Shown here one piece after another: positions 12,361 to 23,699 of a stretch of DNA of 64,000 nucleotides. Every line of letters begins with the position of its first letter. Position 1 is the first letter of the stretch. The position numbers were made by a program, and so were the translations under genes. The DNA comes from Telmatactis stephensoni. Lineage: Eukaryota > Cnidaria > Anthozoa > Actiniaria > Isophelliidae. The notes under the pieces are model-generated. The model saw only the letters and a program-made list of their open reading frames with translations. It made no database searches and had not been told where the DNA came from. The stretch spans positions 58,221-122,220 of the forward strand of contig JALIZF010000987.1 in assembly GCA_029948255.1 (NCBI GenBank). Direction: 5' to 3'.

Positions 12361-15300
12361 CTCCCTCCCTCCCTCCCTCCCTTCCTTTCTTCCTTCCTTT
12401 GCTTGTATTCTACTTGTAGAACGTTTTACTCCCTTTATTTTTAGAAAACCACAAAATACACGTCCGCACCTGGGAAATACAGTTACTCAAACCGCACCAT
12501 AGACTTAACGAAAAACGAGACTGCAAATGGCGCAATCGTTTTCTCAAACAGTACCATGAACATAACTACAGTAAAGAACCAGATATACCCACCGTCGCTG
12601 ACCGTCCCTGATGGGCTCGCAAGTAGATCTGGTCTCAACGTCCTGGGCATAGTCATGTTTTCTATCGTATTTGGTATTGTATTGGGTCGGTTAGGTGAAC
12701 GTGGAGCCCCCCTGAAAGCTGTTCTTGAAGCAATGAATGATGTTATTATGCAGATGATTAATATTGTTATGTGGTAGGTGACAAGAGGGGGGAGTCTCCT
12801 TCGCAGCCGTTTTTAGTCTCGTCACGCCACGCGAAGGAGACTAGGAGGGGAGGGGGTTGCAAATTTTACTGCAGTAGTAAAACTAAGCTTTCAGTCCATG
12901 ATTATATATTTTGTTAGTTAGTTTTTGGGGGTCATTTCCTGAAAGCCGGCCGATTCAGGGCTAATCCGATCCAGGATTCAAATTAATGGTTTTCTTAGAG
13001 TAGAACCTGGATTGGCGCTACTCGGGCTTTTGGAAAGTCTGGCCTGCCAGACTGATTACTTTTTGAAGAGGAGCTAGTTTACTTTATTCGAAAAGAGTGT
13101 GTGAAAGCGCAGGATGTTTGCTCTATGGTTTATGTAACAACCCGGAGCCGCTCGGTTCTAAGTTTACGACCCGTAAACATACCCTATAAAGTTTACAGGT
13201 GTTTCTCAAAGCGCGGGTTGTACGTTTGCTCAAACATGTGTGCAATCTTATTGCGCACTTGGGTCTTTAACAGATGTTGCTAACCAAATCCAAGTGACTC
13301 GTGAAAGAGAGTGCGAATCACATGACTCGACCAACGACATGAAAAAGTTGAACTTCATCTTGGGGTCACCTCGTGTAAGCATCCGCCTTTCCTAATAAGG
13401 AGCCAAATTGCAAAGTCTTTGAAGGCGCTGTTACACGCTGAAACTTTTGGCGGTCTGGAACTTGCCTCAATCGCCGTGGCGAGACAAGTTTGACAACGCA
13501 TTGCACCGTGTAACATGATCATTTAGCTGAAACTTTCCCCGGGTCGGTTTCACGAGACGGTTTCACGAAAAGTAGGACTGCTTTCTACTCCTGCAACAGA
13601 AACTTGAACACGTTTCAGGACGAAATTTCAGCGTGTAACACCCGTTATGAAATTCGTCTCGCATCGGCGATCGACACAAGTTTCAGATAAAAGTTTCAGC
13701 GTGTAACAGCGGGTTAAGTTTCCCATTCAAGTCAGTATAGTGGAAAAACCTCGTAGACGACCACCTCCATTTAGCGACCGCGTAGGGTTGACATTCTGGG
13801 TGGTCGCTTAAGGGAGGTTCCACCGTATTTCTTGTAGATCCCATGCAGTTGCATGAGGGGTAAATAGTTCACTCAGTTTGGTGAATCTTTATCCAGTAGT
13901 GGATACGTTTATTACATAGCGACCTGACTTTTGTAATGGACAAGGATTCGTGCAGACAATAGTGCTAGATATGTAAGTCTAGACCGGAAAAGTATTCACC
14001 CGGAGTTTTCGATCGCGGAAATCAATGTTTATCAGTGAGAGATTTATCACAGCACCTGGAGACCAGTATACCTCACTAAATAGCGGGATCTAACAGCGTG
14101 AAACACCAAATAGGTTTTTTTTGCGTTGAGGAGAAAAGTAAAGCACAAGTGTGCGTTTTTTGTCTATAGTAGCCCTTTTTCACGACACAGCATTAAAAAT
14201 ATGTTCTCTTTAAGTCTTTTTTAACTAACTTGACAATCCTATAGAGATTTGTTCTTCTTCGTGCTAGAATATCAGTTGTCGTTAGTTTGAAGTTTTGGCC
14301 CGTCTGATAGCTTTGCTTTGGAGCGAGGCTAATATCGAAATTCAAACAGGGAAAGTTAAAGTGCCGAGATTCACGCCCTATTAGAGACAGAGATAAGATC
14401 CCTGGCTCAAGCGGAACTCGAGTCAACTTCAACTTTGCTGTTTATTCTTTGATTTATTAGGTTTCAAACGGTTCCTATTTATCTATGTATCTCAATGTCG
14501 TTTTCCACTCATACCTATTCCCAGTCGTTCCTGCTGGCTTGAGATCAATTGGTAGAGCACTGGACGTGGTGGAGGGATGGTGGAGTTGATTACCCGGGGA
14601 GGGGGGGGAACTCCTATATATAAGAGGGCGGGGATGCTCGTCATATCTTTTAGGGGTCAAAATCAGTGATCTGGTACCTTTTAGGGTGTCTTAGACTTTA
14701 GTGGACTACCAGAGACTTAGCTGGTACCTTTTAGGGTGTTTTCGGTAAATAAAATATCTAAAAATTAAATAAGCATTACTGAGACGATTTGAATGATCTG
14801 ACTTGTGTCTCTTGAGCACACCGATACAGGAGTTTTTATTTTTTAAATTCTTCAATAATTTTGCTTTTGAATTGGTACATTTTAGGGGTAGAAATCAATT
14901 GTTGCCACGCCCAACAGGATAAGATTCAGATACCTTTTAGGGCTCATTTTCGAAATTTTCGACGAGCATCCCCGCCCTAATATATAGGAGTCCCCCTCCC
15001 CCCGGTTGATTACCACTTGATTTGGGGATTTTTTTCTGTAACACTCAGGCACTTCCTCTTTGATTTATAGTCTTCACTTGTCTTTCACGCTTTCCACGTG
15101 ATAATAATTTCCATGTTTGTTCTTTGCCAGGCTATCGCCTCTTGGTATTTGCAGCCTCATTGCTCAGAACCTGGTCAAGATGACCAATATCGCTGCTTCA
15201 TTCAAAGCGCTTGGTATGTTTATGGTGACATCAATCGCTGGACTGCTTATACATGGTTTGATCCTGCTACCATTTTTCTACTTTATCTTTACACGTAAAA

Positions 15301-17164
15301 ACCCATATCGGTTCATGCTGAACATACGCGATGCAATCATTACAGCTTTTGGTACTGACTCAAGGTGAGTATCAGATAAGGTGTCTTGTGATTGGTTAGG
15401 GTGAGGTCCATACCGCCAAGTTGGCCCAGCAAATTAAATAATTAAAGTGTGACTCAAGGGGTACGTTTACGCGAGCGATTTCGTAAGGCGCTGAGTTCGA
15501 CGCGACGAGTTTCACACGGTTTTCAGGTGAGACGTTTACGTGGAGACAAGGAAGAAACGGATGAAAAACGCATTGCGCATGCTCGAAAAATCGGCGGGAA
15601 TTTGTGGACGCGTTCGTGTTTACAAATAAAAGTACCGTAGATTCAACTGTCGTGTATTATGCGAATTTTTCGTGTATTATTTGACCAGGAAAAAGAGAAT
15701 CACTAAAGCGATGTTTTAGAGGGGGGGGGGGAATGTTTGTGCAAATAGGTATAATTGAAGTATGAAAAGTGTCTCGTTAAAATGTCTTGTGATTGGTTAG
15801 GGCGAGGTCTATATTTCTACATATATATCAATATTGCACACTATTACTGACGCATGTGTTATTCCTTTTCAGCTCCGCCACTCTACCAACTACAATGCGT
15901 TGCTGTGAAGAAAACAACCGAGTAGACAAACGAATTGTTCGTTTTGTGTTACCTCTGGGTGCCACGGTTAACATGGACGGCACGGCTTTGTACGAAGGCG
16001 TTAGCTGCTTGTGGATCGCACAGATGAACGGGATTAGTCTCAGCGCTAGTGAGATCATCACCACAGTGTAAGTTGTAACTGAAATTCTAAGTCTTAAACA
16101 ATGAACTATAGGAATCTCTCTATCAGAAAATTGCGTTCATTTATTGTCCATGTGCCTGAACGCGTTTGCCATCATCGTCTTTACGGGCTTAATTGCATTA
16201 TTTGAACGTCACGATCAAAGTAGAAATAATAGTTGCGTGACGGTCACGTTCATCACGTGATTACTGACGTCACCCTTTGTTTTCAGGCTTACAGCCACTG
16301 CTGCAGCAGTCGGTGCAGCTGGTATTCCATCTGCAGGCTTGGTTACCATGTTGATAGTGTTGCAGGCTGTTGGTCTTCCTACTGACGACATTGCCCTTAT
16401 ATGGGCTGTGGACTGGTTCATGTAAGTATCCTAGTAAACAGGCTACACGCGCCATTTCTCACGTGACTTGTGATATCATGGCTTACATCACGTGATGTAT
16501 GGCGTCATTAGGGAGCTTTAGCACGAGACGTTTTTGTCAACACGAACGTCATGCGTATGTTTTTGTTCGTGCGCGCGCTGTCATAGATGAAAGCAGGAGA
16601 CGTTTTTGTCAGCGCGGACGTCACCGCAGTGTACGTTCTTCTCCATCCGTTCGCCATCCTAGATGATGTGTCCGTTTTCGTTAAGCAGAAGGTCAGTTAA
16701 GGCTTTTTCATCTTCTACCAAGAACAGCAACCTCATCTATGACGGCAAACGGATGAACGAAAACGCACGTGTGACGTCCGTGTTGACAAAAACGTCTCCT
16801 GCTTAAGCCCCCTCTTGTACGTGAGATACCTCATCTATGACGGTGCGCGCACGATCAAAAACGTACGCGTGATGCCCGTGTTGACAAATAGTCTCATGCT
16901 TAAGCTCCCTATTGTTTCCCAGAAGCTCTAATCGATTTTACCAGTATTTATTCCTCCCTTGTTTCTTGTTGTCATAGTGACCGATTCCGTACTATGGTCA
17001 ACATTACGGGTGATGCATTCGGATCTGGAATTGTAGAACACCTGTCACGTGACGACCTTATGCTGATGGACCACGTAGCTAACGAAGAAGAAAACACATT
17101 CGCATTGGCTGATCGTTACAACGCGAAGGACCCGGATGCTGTCGTCGATGGGGAATCGGTCTGA
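7105..17164 (+). CDS. SLC1A: sodium-dependent excitatory amino acid transporter A (SLC1 family), 7 exons
   Basis: A complete gene for a plasma-membrane SLC1 transporter that couples uptake of glutamate/aspartate to sodium. Exons are 7105-7592, 11680-11722, 12445-12773, 15131-15364, 15873-16067, 16287-16421 and 16978-17164 (TGA). All junctions are GT-AG and in phase, giving 536 residues, the usual family length. Key sites are hairpin-1 serine stretch DSSSATLP (about 363-370), sodium-site motif NMDGT (398-402), LYEG with the glutamate linked to potassium counter-transport (E406), hairpin-2 GAAGIPSAG, and DRFRTMVN (476-483), with Asp476 and Arg479 at the positions that bind substrate amino and side-chain carboxyl groups. 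Exon three carries an extracellular loop with four N-glycosylation sequons (NRT, NET, NST, NIT). The start ATG follows an in-frame non-coding leader; an acceptor-like CAG at 7052-7054 hints at a 5' untranslated exon upstream. Its partner is the inverted paralogue at 29773-23510. Confidence 0.95.
8851..8900. repeat. T-rich (CTTTTT)n and poly-T tract
   Basis: Simple-sequence tract in the first intron of transporter A. The long Lys-rich open frame on the other strand is an artefact of it. Confidence 0.8.
9171..10612. mobile_element. 1.4-kb set of three nested inverted repeats
   Basis: Outer arms: GAGTCAAATCCGAGTCCGAG-type repeats at 9171-9232 and inverted at 10553-10612. Middle arms: about 110 bp at 9373-9490 and inverted at 9914-10027 (CCTCGGAGACCCAGGGCGTC and a G/A-rich tract). 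Inner palindrome: CTGATTGGCCTCATTATAAT at 9858-9877 and its complement to about 9899. No protein. It lies in the first intron of transporter A and looks like a foldback element or several nested insertions. Confidence 0.65.
11530..11612. repeat. CT-rich simple repeat
   Basis: Low-complexity TC/TTTC tract just upstream of the 43-nt exon of transporter A. A mirrored GA-rich tract lies at 11330-11430. Confidence 0.7.
11680..11722 (+). CDS. SLC1A: SLC1-A exon 2 (43-nt microexon)
   Basis: It completes the split Arg codon and reads [14 protein letters not shown], the conserved segment after transmembrane helix three. Acceptor CAACAG, donor GTATGT. The paralogue has a matching 43-nt exon. Confidence 0.9.
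12160..12400. repeat. (TC)n, poly-C and (TCCC)n compound microsatellite
   Basis: CT-rich tract with a run of about 18 C near 12306 and (CCCT)n after 12357. It ends about 45 nt before exon three of transporter A, so it forms an oversized polypyrimidine zone ahead of the acceptor. Confidence 0.85.
12445..12773 (+). CDS. SLC1A: SLC1-A exon 3
   Basis: 329 nt: the extracellular glycosylated loop (NRT, NET, NST, NIT), then [19 protein letters not shown] (transmembrane helix four) and the amphipathic [11 protein letters not shown] segment. Donor G-GTAGGT. Confidence 0.92.
12793..12842. mobile_element. 50-bp hairpin repeat
   Basis: AGTCTCCTTCGC at one end and GCGAAGGAGACT at the other, with a short loop. 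A small foldback just downstream of exon three of transporter A. Confidence 0.5.
13426..13711. mobile_element. MITE with CGCTGTTACACGCTGAAAC termini
   Basis: Inverted termini CGCTGTTACACGCTGAAACT at both ends; internal GAAACTT and CACG repeats. Related in style to the 1319-1522 family (GTGTTACACG core). Confidence 0.7.
14594..15005. mobile_element. 412-bp MITE with 8-bp target duplication
   Basis: Inverted termini of about 45 bp (CCGGGGAGGGGG, then ACTCCTATATATA and GGCGGGGATGCTCGTC). The direct repeat TTGATTAC sits at 14586-14593 and 15006-15013. The interior repeats the motif TACCTTTTAGGG. An 8-bp duplication fits a hAT-type mobiliser. Confidence 0.85.
15131..15364 (+). CDS. SLC1A: SLC1-A exon 4
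   Basis: 234 nt: [29 protein letters not shown] and [11 protein letters not shown], leading into hairpin one. The family usually has Tyr after the Trp; here it is Leu (W-L-S-P). Confidence 0.92.
15450..15645 (+). repeat. dispersed repeat, copy 1
   Basis: It shares ATTGCGCATGCTCGAAAA, TGGACGCGTTCGTG and TTTACAAATAAAAGTACCG with 34845-34940. A remnant of an unclassified dispersed repeat in an intron of transporter A. Confidence 0.55.
15873..16067 (+). CDS. SLC1A: SLC1-A exon 5 (hairpin 1, NMDGT)
   Basis: 195 nt: [38 protein letters not shown]. It holds the sodium/substrate core of the transport domain. Donor GTAAGT. Confidence 0.94.
16287..16421 (+). CDS. SLC1A: SLC1-A exon 6 (hairpin 2)
   Basis: 135 nt: [20 protein letters not shown] (extracellular gate) then [17 protein letters not shown]. 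Acceptor TTTTCAG, donor GTAAGT. Confidence 0.94.
16511..16909. mobile_element. MITE with GGGAGCTTTAGCACGAGACG termini, TA target
   Basis: Inverted ends GGGAGCTTTAGCACGAGACG and its imperfect complement, flanked by TA on both sides. A second inverted pair inside (CAGGAGACGTTTTTGTCAGC and complement) makes it a copy inside a copy or an internally duplicated element. The TA duplication fits Tc1/mariner-type mobilisation. Confidence 0.75.
16978..17164 (+). CDS. SLC1A: SLC1-A exon 7, C-terminus
   Basis: [20 protein letters not shown] (substrate-binding helix eight), then an acidic cytoplasmic tail ending DGESV and TGA. A (TC)n tract begins 22 nt after the stop. Confidence 0.94.
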
Positions 17165-17183
17165 ACTGAATCAAGTTTTATTC

Positions 17184-17186
<3 letters not shown>

Positions 17187-17272
<86 letters not shown>
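17187..17272. repeat. (TC)43 microsatellite
   Basis: 86 nt of pure TC dinucleotide starting 22 nt after the transporter A stop codon, so presumably within its 3' untranslated region. Confidence 0.9.
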
Positions 17273-18667
17273 GTTAGCCCGAGTAGCCAGGCTCTCAAGA
17301 GCAGGGGTGAAGGGAGGGGTGAAGGGTGATGGGAAAGAAGAAGAATTGGGAAAAGCAAATAGAAAAATGTAGAAGTTACCCACAGGTTCCCCCCTCTCTT
17401 CTTTTCCCCACCCCTATTCCTCAGAGACTGGACACTCAGGCTATATTTTAGTCCAGTAGTTTAAAGGCTACTTTGTAGACCAACTTACGGAGTTTCATCA
17501 AAGGTACGCGGTTTTATCTCTGAAGCGGGCTTGCTGTGTCACAAATAGAAACCCGTAACTAAGGCTATGAAACAGCTTTCGTAGTGTAGAGTTTTTGGAA
17601 TTTATATTTATAGGTAAGAAGAATTATTTTTGTCTGTATTTGGGTGAAATCAAAAACATGGCAATCATTGAAGCAAAACATCTCCGTCATTTTTCCAGAC
17701 GCTTTCACAAAGAACTTTCGCTCGTGGAAGGGTTGATCGAGCGAACAATTCTTCCTTTATATGTCTCTAGTCTTATCACTCTGGAAAAGTACGGAAATAG
17801 TTTACTTCGATAGTTTCCTAGCTTGGCGTAGTTTTAACTTAATGAAAACGCAAAAGTTATCCAATCTGCTTTTTAGAGAGAATGAATAATGCAAGCAATC
17901 AAATAGACCTTTTTACCGATATGGACGCCATCTTTAAGTTTGTATTACTATATTTTGAAGTTGAAAATATTTCATCACAAAAAAAAAAACGATTTTCTTC
18001 GAAAATTCCCTCCAAATTTACAGCTAATTGAGTAAGTACGTTTGCCTCTTGGATATCCCCTAATTTATTCAAAATGGCACCCGTATCAGTAAAAATGTCT
18101 ATTGAACAACGCTCTCGGCACACAGCTTAGTGCTACAGACAACAAAACGCCATATATGGGTCTACACCATTGTGTGTCAATCTCTGTAATTATCGCGCGC
18201 GCGAAATTGACGGCGCAATGGTTCCATGGGACAAGAGCGCACGATATTTTACACAATTTTTGGACTGTGTTTCGGTAGTTTTGAAGCCAAAAATCTGTTG
18301 AGACGTTTGACGTCATTTGACAAAACACGACTCGATACAAAGTACGAGTCGTATGCTCTAACAGGATTGTATTTAATATGCAGCAAATGAATCGGGCTCG
18401 GCATTCAAAACAGCTTAGATTTTTAAGGTTTTTTTTTCAAAAAGTCCTATTCTTTAGTGGAACACAGCATACGATGTTAAGGACGCCGCTTTGCTCTTTT
18501 TACGGTGACAGAAGGCGCGTTTCCACTGCTTTCACTAGCACGTACCGTGAAAGCATATTTATAAGTATGGAGGTTGGATAAGTTCTACTTTATTCGAGAT
18601 TCACCTATTCTGCTGCCAACTTTCTTCACGAGGCTACTAGAGGTCATTTGTTTTCTTTTACTCCTGG

Positions 18668-18875
18668 TCCCGTTCACCGCCGCTCGGTTGGATCAGTCTG
18701 TTGAGCGTAGGTCTAACTTTCTTGCGGGAGGTCGGGGTTCGATTTTTCAGTCGACCAACACTAAGGGTCGTAAAATAATTGAGGAAAAACTGCTACTTTT
18801 GTATTTGCAGCTACATGTGGTTAGACCTCCACGTCTTCTCGGATAAGGACGTTAAACAGTAGGTTCCGTCTCCAT
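18668..18875 (+). mobile_element. tRNA-derived SINE
   Basis: An A-box-like segment (GCTCGGTTGGATCAGTCTGT) at 18682 and a B-box-like segment (GGGGTTCGATTTTTC) at about 18734 are 45-50 bp apart. A tail with TCTTCTCGGATAAGGACG follows, which I recall as common in coral SINEs. Too degenerate to be a functional tRNA. Confidence 0.65.
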
Positions 18876-19749
18876 TTGAACGTTCCAGCAATGAGGTCGG
18901 CCTACGAGATTAGAGATAAGACCTTAAAAATGAATAAAACCTTAAAAATCATGTATTATGGCCAGCAATAGGAACTACTTAGGCAGGTGCTGGATTGCAC
19001 TCAAACTCAAACTCTGGTAGCTTCAGTACGAAGCAGAATATTTGAATTCTCGAAAAGGGTTTATTTTCTGAGCATGCGCACTGGTGCTGCTCATATCATC
19101 TCAAGATGGCGGAAAGATTTTTCTCCGCTGGAGCATTGACAAAAATGTCTTCCAACTCGACAATAACAATTCAAAGTTATTTGCTTTATCTTGTCAGTGT
19201 TATTTGTAAATATTTTTTAACCTATTTTGAAAGAACCTCTTAAAAAGCAAACACTGACCAAAGAAAATCAAGTCTGAAAATTTAAAATACTTCAGAAGTA
19301 GCGGTTGAGCCTTTATCTTCAGAAACAACCACACAAAATCGAACTGCAACTGTATCATTTCCTCTGAGGATTCAAATTGCTTTTCATCAAAGTTTCTAGA
19401 TTTTCGGTAAGGTTTTCGCTTGTCACTAGGTTGCTCGCGCAGCGACAACCTTGCGTGACTCTTTTTAACAGTTACTTGGGAGATAATTTACCATATTATA
19501 GGTAGCTAAGTGTACTAAAATGTTATACTTTTGAGGTAAGGATAAAAAACAAATTGTATCGGAGAGGGGATAGTAAATTTTAACACCTGACATCCATCAT
19601 GCTTTGCGCGGAGCTTGTCTGCAAAGATGGCAGCCATTTTGGTTTCTTGGGTAATGAAGAAATTCAAAATTTCCTCACTTACCAAGTGCTAGTCTTTTTA
19701 GAGACTAATGACTATATTTTCATGTTTATAGCGTTAGTTTGCTCCAAAT

Positions 19750-19876
19750 GGTATAGAAGGATTTCACGGCAGCCATGTTTGTGGTCAGAATAATAGACCT
19801 TTTCTCCCAAGAGAAATAAAATCTTTTGTCATTGTACTTGCCCACAAACATGGCTGCCATGAAATCCCTCTATAGC
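19750..19876. mobile_element. short foldback element
   Basis: Inverted arms of about 35 bp around GATTTCACGGCAGCCATGTT at 19750-19784 and 19842-19876. It may belong to a larger repeat 19590-19930. Confidence 0.6.
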
Positions 19877-20043
19877 CAATCCGAAGCACATTCATTCTGA
19901 CCCTCGCAAAGCATCATTGATTTACGGTGCAAATAGACCTTTTCACAGTTACATCTTCACCACATCTATAGGTTTACGTTGACCGAGCATTGATACAAAA
20001 CCTCTTTCTTTTGACATGAAATTTTTGTTATTGTTAAGGCAAT

Positions 20044-20298
20044 CAATAGGCAACGTACGCAAGAGCTTACAAAGCACTCTGGGAGTTGGAGTCCAGCAAA
20101 AATCTAACAACGATTTCTAGCGACCTACGAGCATTTTGTAAAATTTTAATTTTCTTATGCTAAAATACTTGCATTTTCTGTAAAGAAATGACAGAGATAG
20201 ATTTTTGTGCTTATTTCAGCGGGAATAAAAAAGTGCAAGGACTCAGTTTCCCATCATGCTTTGCTTTAGAAAATGACGCTCGTGCACGTTGCCTATTG
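20044..20298. mobile_element. MITE with CAATAGGCAACGT termini
   Basis: CAATAGGCAACGTACGCAAGAGC on the left and its imperfect complement on the right, plus AAAGCA/TGCTTTG within. Non-coding, 255 bp. Confidence 0.6.
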
Positions 20299-21475
20299 GG
20301 CAACATCCGCTGAAAGTACCTCCCTGGTTGGTTTGTGTGCATTTCTTGCCTTTTCAAATTCACGGCTGTCACCAAACGCCGCGCCAGAAAATATATTCAA
20401 TAGATGCTGGCGTTGAGCAAGATGTAACTGTGAAATCTGTTGTGAGTGTATGGTGTATTTTCATGTAAGATTTATATTTGTATATCTTTGTAAAGAAACT
20501 GGTTATATATGAAAAAGGGTCGCAAATGATGTCATCGATATATCTGTCTGTCTCTGATTGGTTAAAACAATTGTGCGACCAGTCGGGGGTGAGAATTAAT
20601 GAGTTTTTATCATGTAATGCAAAAGTCACAGTACAGAAATATAATTACCATAGCTGGAAAGAGATGCCTACCAGCAAAGGTTTTCTTACAAATTTACACT
20701 TTTCAAAAATTCATATTCTCGCGAGTTTTGGATTTAATTCCTTCAAACTTCACTGTCTTGCTAATTTTAACATGCTCGTTCTAGCTATGGTATTTATTTT
20801 TCTGTTTTACGAATTAAAAATACCTGATAAAAGCTCGTTGACCAATCAGAAGTGGTCGAACAGTCAGGAGTGAGAATGAGTTTGAGGCTGTTTATATTAG
20901 TGAAGGCGAATTGTCCCGGAATAACTCTTGTTTTGTGTCCTCCAGGGTAAAGAAAACAAAACACTTCGTATAAACAGCCCCCAATTTAAATTGTTTTCTT
21001 CCAATCGTTCATCCAACGTGAAGTAAATACGATTGGACCACTCCTGGTTGCACCCTGTTTTCTATTAACAAAAGGCATCATAACTAAGTTGGGTTTTTAA
21101 TATACTCTAAACGTATGTGTGAAATAAAAAGTTAATTAAAAAGGTAAACTCGTCTCTCTCTCGTTGAGAAACCCTAAATTTGTTTGACGCTCAGGCTAGG
21201 GGTTGTTTATGAAGGCAAATTGTCCTGGTGTCCCATGCCAAGGGTAAAGAAACTAAGGGACTCATCCCTACTACCAGGGACAACTCGCCGTCCCGTAATC
21301 AAGGCCTTAGGCCCTGTTTATATGGAGAAAAGTTGTTTAAGCCCTCCTCCCCTCGAGACAATTTTACAGAGCGTTTATATGGAGTTTCGTAAAACCCAGC
21401 CTGGTTCTCGAGGAACGTGCTTGCGCATATCATGTTTGAGCTGTCTTGCAATTCACATATGATCTGAGCGCTCGA

Positions 21476-21560
21476 GCTGGGACTCGAACCCGGACCACAG
21501 CGGTGATCATGAAAGGCCGGCGCTCTCACCGCTCGCCCAACCATGCCACCCATGATATGA
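21476..21560 (-). mobile_element. tRNA-like SINE head, minus strand
   Basis: On the minus strand GGTTGGGCGAGCGGTGAGAG (A box) is followed by GGGTTCGAGTCCC (B box, at 21479-21491 on plus). The spacing is tRNA-like, but the acceptor stem does not close well, so I call a SINE head rather than a tRNA gene. Its body probably runs to about 21300. Confidence 0.6.
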
Positions 21561-21574
21561 ACTGAATACAATGT

Positions 21575-21950
21575 GGGAAAATACATTTTCCTAGATATTT
21601 CCTAGATTTGTTCTATCATAGGAAATTGCATCTTCCTAGATATTTCCTATCATAGGAAAATGAAAAGGTAGGAAATATTTAGGAAAATGTCCTATGGTAG
21701 GATATAATCTAGCCTGCGTAGCGGCCCTATTGGGGAGGGGGAAGGGAAAGGGGAGAAGGGGAATGGGGAGAGGAAGAAGGAAGGACCCTCCCCAATCCCC
21801 CTCCCTCCTTGCCCCAGTCCCTTCCCCCTCCCCCTTAGGGCCGCTACCGGCAGGCTAGATATATCTAGGAAAATGTATTTTCCTACATTTTGTGGCCAGT
21901 TCCTATCATAGGAAAATGCAATTTGCTAGATATTTCCTATCATAGGAAAT
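21575..21950. mobile_element. foldback repeat of TTTCCTATCATAGGAAA units, interrupted
   Basis: Multiple palindromic TTTCCTATCATAGGAAA-like units on both sides of a different MITE at 21711-21856. The units point inward on each side, so this is probably one older palindromic element split by the later insertion. Confidence 0.6.
21711..21856. mobile_element. MITE with AGCCTGCGTAGCGGCCCTA termini
   Basis: AGCCTGCGTAGCGGCCCTA and its near complement flank a G-rich/C-rich interior. Same family as the 83-bp element at 26044-26126. Confidence 0.75.
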
Positions 21951-23139
21951 GCGCAAAAATTTCCAGTGATGACGTATGTAGATCTGTGATCACTAGCGGG
22001 TCCAGCGGGGGTCGAAGGGGTCCACGAAGGGGTTCAATACGGGCGTATAGAATGTATGAAATAAATATATTGATAGGGAAAATACCCTGAGCAAATATTT
22101 TCACCTATGATCTTTAATGAGAAATTAATCTTCGATTGAAGAGACTTTGGTCTATCTGGTATTAAAACTACGGGTTCCCACTCTGAATTGATTAATTTCT
22201 AGTATTTAACAATTAGACCCGTATCCTGAATGAACTACGAGTATCAATAGCCATGAGGCCGTTGGCTGAGTGGGCGATTTGACTTGTGACCCGTGAGGGC
22301 GAGTGGTCTAATTGTTCAAGTATCCACCAACTTGTATAGGTGAAACGTTAAATAAAAAAATATCTGCAAATCGCGATTCAGCCAGCATTGTTTTTCTTTT
22401 CAAAACCGGCGCTTTTCTCAACCATGGGCTATCACGAATAGCCCCCTAGTAGAGTAGCCAATCGGAATGCAGGATTTGTGATAGACCACAAGTTGGTGGA
22501 TACTAATATAAAACGTGATAAAATAACGATTGCATTTGTAAAAATTGCATATATTTCCCTCTTCTACTACTGTTCTTGTCACTAAAAATGTTTGGAACGG
22601 CTTTCGGCTTTGGAAAAAATTGTAGATGCTAGTGAAAAATTGGTTTAAATCTTTACAAGATTCTACATTAAATAAACGATATATAGTCGACGGCGCAATT
22701 AACTGTATCTTAGGCTACGTTTAAACCAAGTAGGATAAAATTGGAATTCAAATCTTTTGCTACGGTTGAGTCTTATCTAAGAAACGTTTCATTTTAAAAA
22801 CGGAAGATTGTTTGGATACGTAGCTTAACGTATTTTTGCGCACAATAAACGACTTGTATTAATTAAGTACAATGGTAAGACTGAAAAAATACTTTAGAAT
22901 GTTGTTAGTGGATTGCATGTTTGTAGTTATGAATGGAACTTTTTCTCTTAAAAATAGATTGAATTGATGTCCGCAAAATGTAAAATATGACTTAAACTAA
23001 AACTGCAGTTAAGTTTTAACTTAACTTGTTTTAAAATCAGACTACAATGTGTTTATGCTCTCTTGATGATATTGATTACTACACGCACTGACTATATTAC
23101 TAGCTCTATTAGAAGCCAAGTGAAACAGAAATACATTTT

Positions 23140-23530
23140 ACTGCAAATACATTATATATATATATGACTGCCATGGCAACGACGTTTATGTGGTTGTCAT
23201 GCATGTCAATGCTGATTACGGGCTGAGGTAGTGTAGTTACAAACTTGTCATGACAACTTCGTTAGAAAAATAATGCTTTGCTACTTTTCATGTTCTAACG
23301 ACGTACATGGTTGTCAGTGACAACATTGCTCACAAGGTTGCCATGACGGTATTTTAAATGCTGTTGTCATAACAACAGCATCACTGTCATGACAACATTG
23401 CTTACATGGTTATGACAGTATTGCAACTATATAGATGTCATGACCTTTTGTAACCACCTCGTTGTCATAAAAACATTCTCGCTAAGTCGTTGTCATGACA
23501 ACCGACTGCTTACATGGTTGTCATGATTAT
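23140..23530. repeat. cluster of TTGTCATGACAA palindromes
   Basis: About eleven perfect or degenerate copies of the GTTGTCATGACAAC palindrome in roughly 350 bp. The array overlaps the 3' end of transporter B and supplies its last codons and stop. Confidence 0.75.
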
Positions 23531-23699
23531 GTTATCTTTGACGTGTGGGTTGGGGTAGTCGTTCTTCCTCTCATCAGAGTCTCGATCGGATGTCGCAGTC
23601 TCATAATCAACCAAGGCAAGGTCGTGACGAGAAAGATGCTCTATAATCCCAGCACCAATAGAGTCGCCAAGAACGTTGACAGTCGTACGAAAACGATCC
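23510..23699 (-). CDS. SLC1A: SLC1-B exon 7, C-terminus
   Basis: [20 protein letters not shown] then [12 protein letters not shown] and a charged tail ([17 protein letters not shown]). The final IIMTTM and TAA fall inside the TTGTCATGACAA repeat cluster. Confidence 0.9.

Noticed and set aside
11975..12502. 175-codon Ser/Leu/Pro-rich open frame
   Set aside because: It is the CT-rich microsatellite ahead of transporter A exon three.
21476..21560. Functional tRNA gene on the minus strand
   Set aside because: A and B boxes are present, but the stems do not close into a good cloverleaf, and it continues into repeat sequence; called a SINE head.
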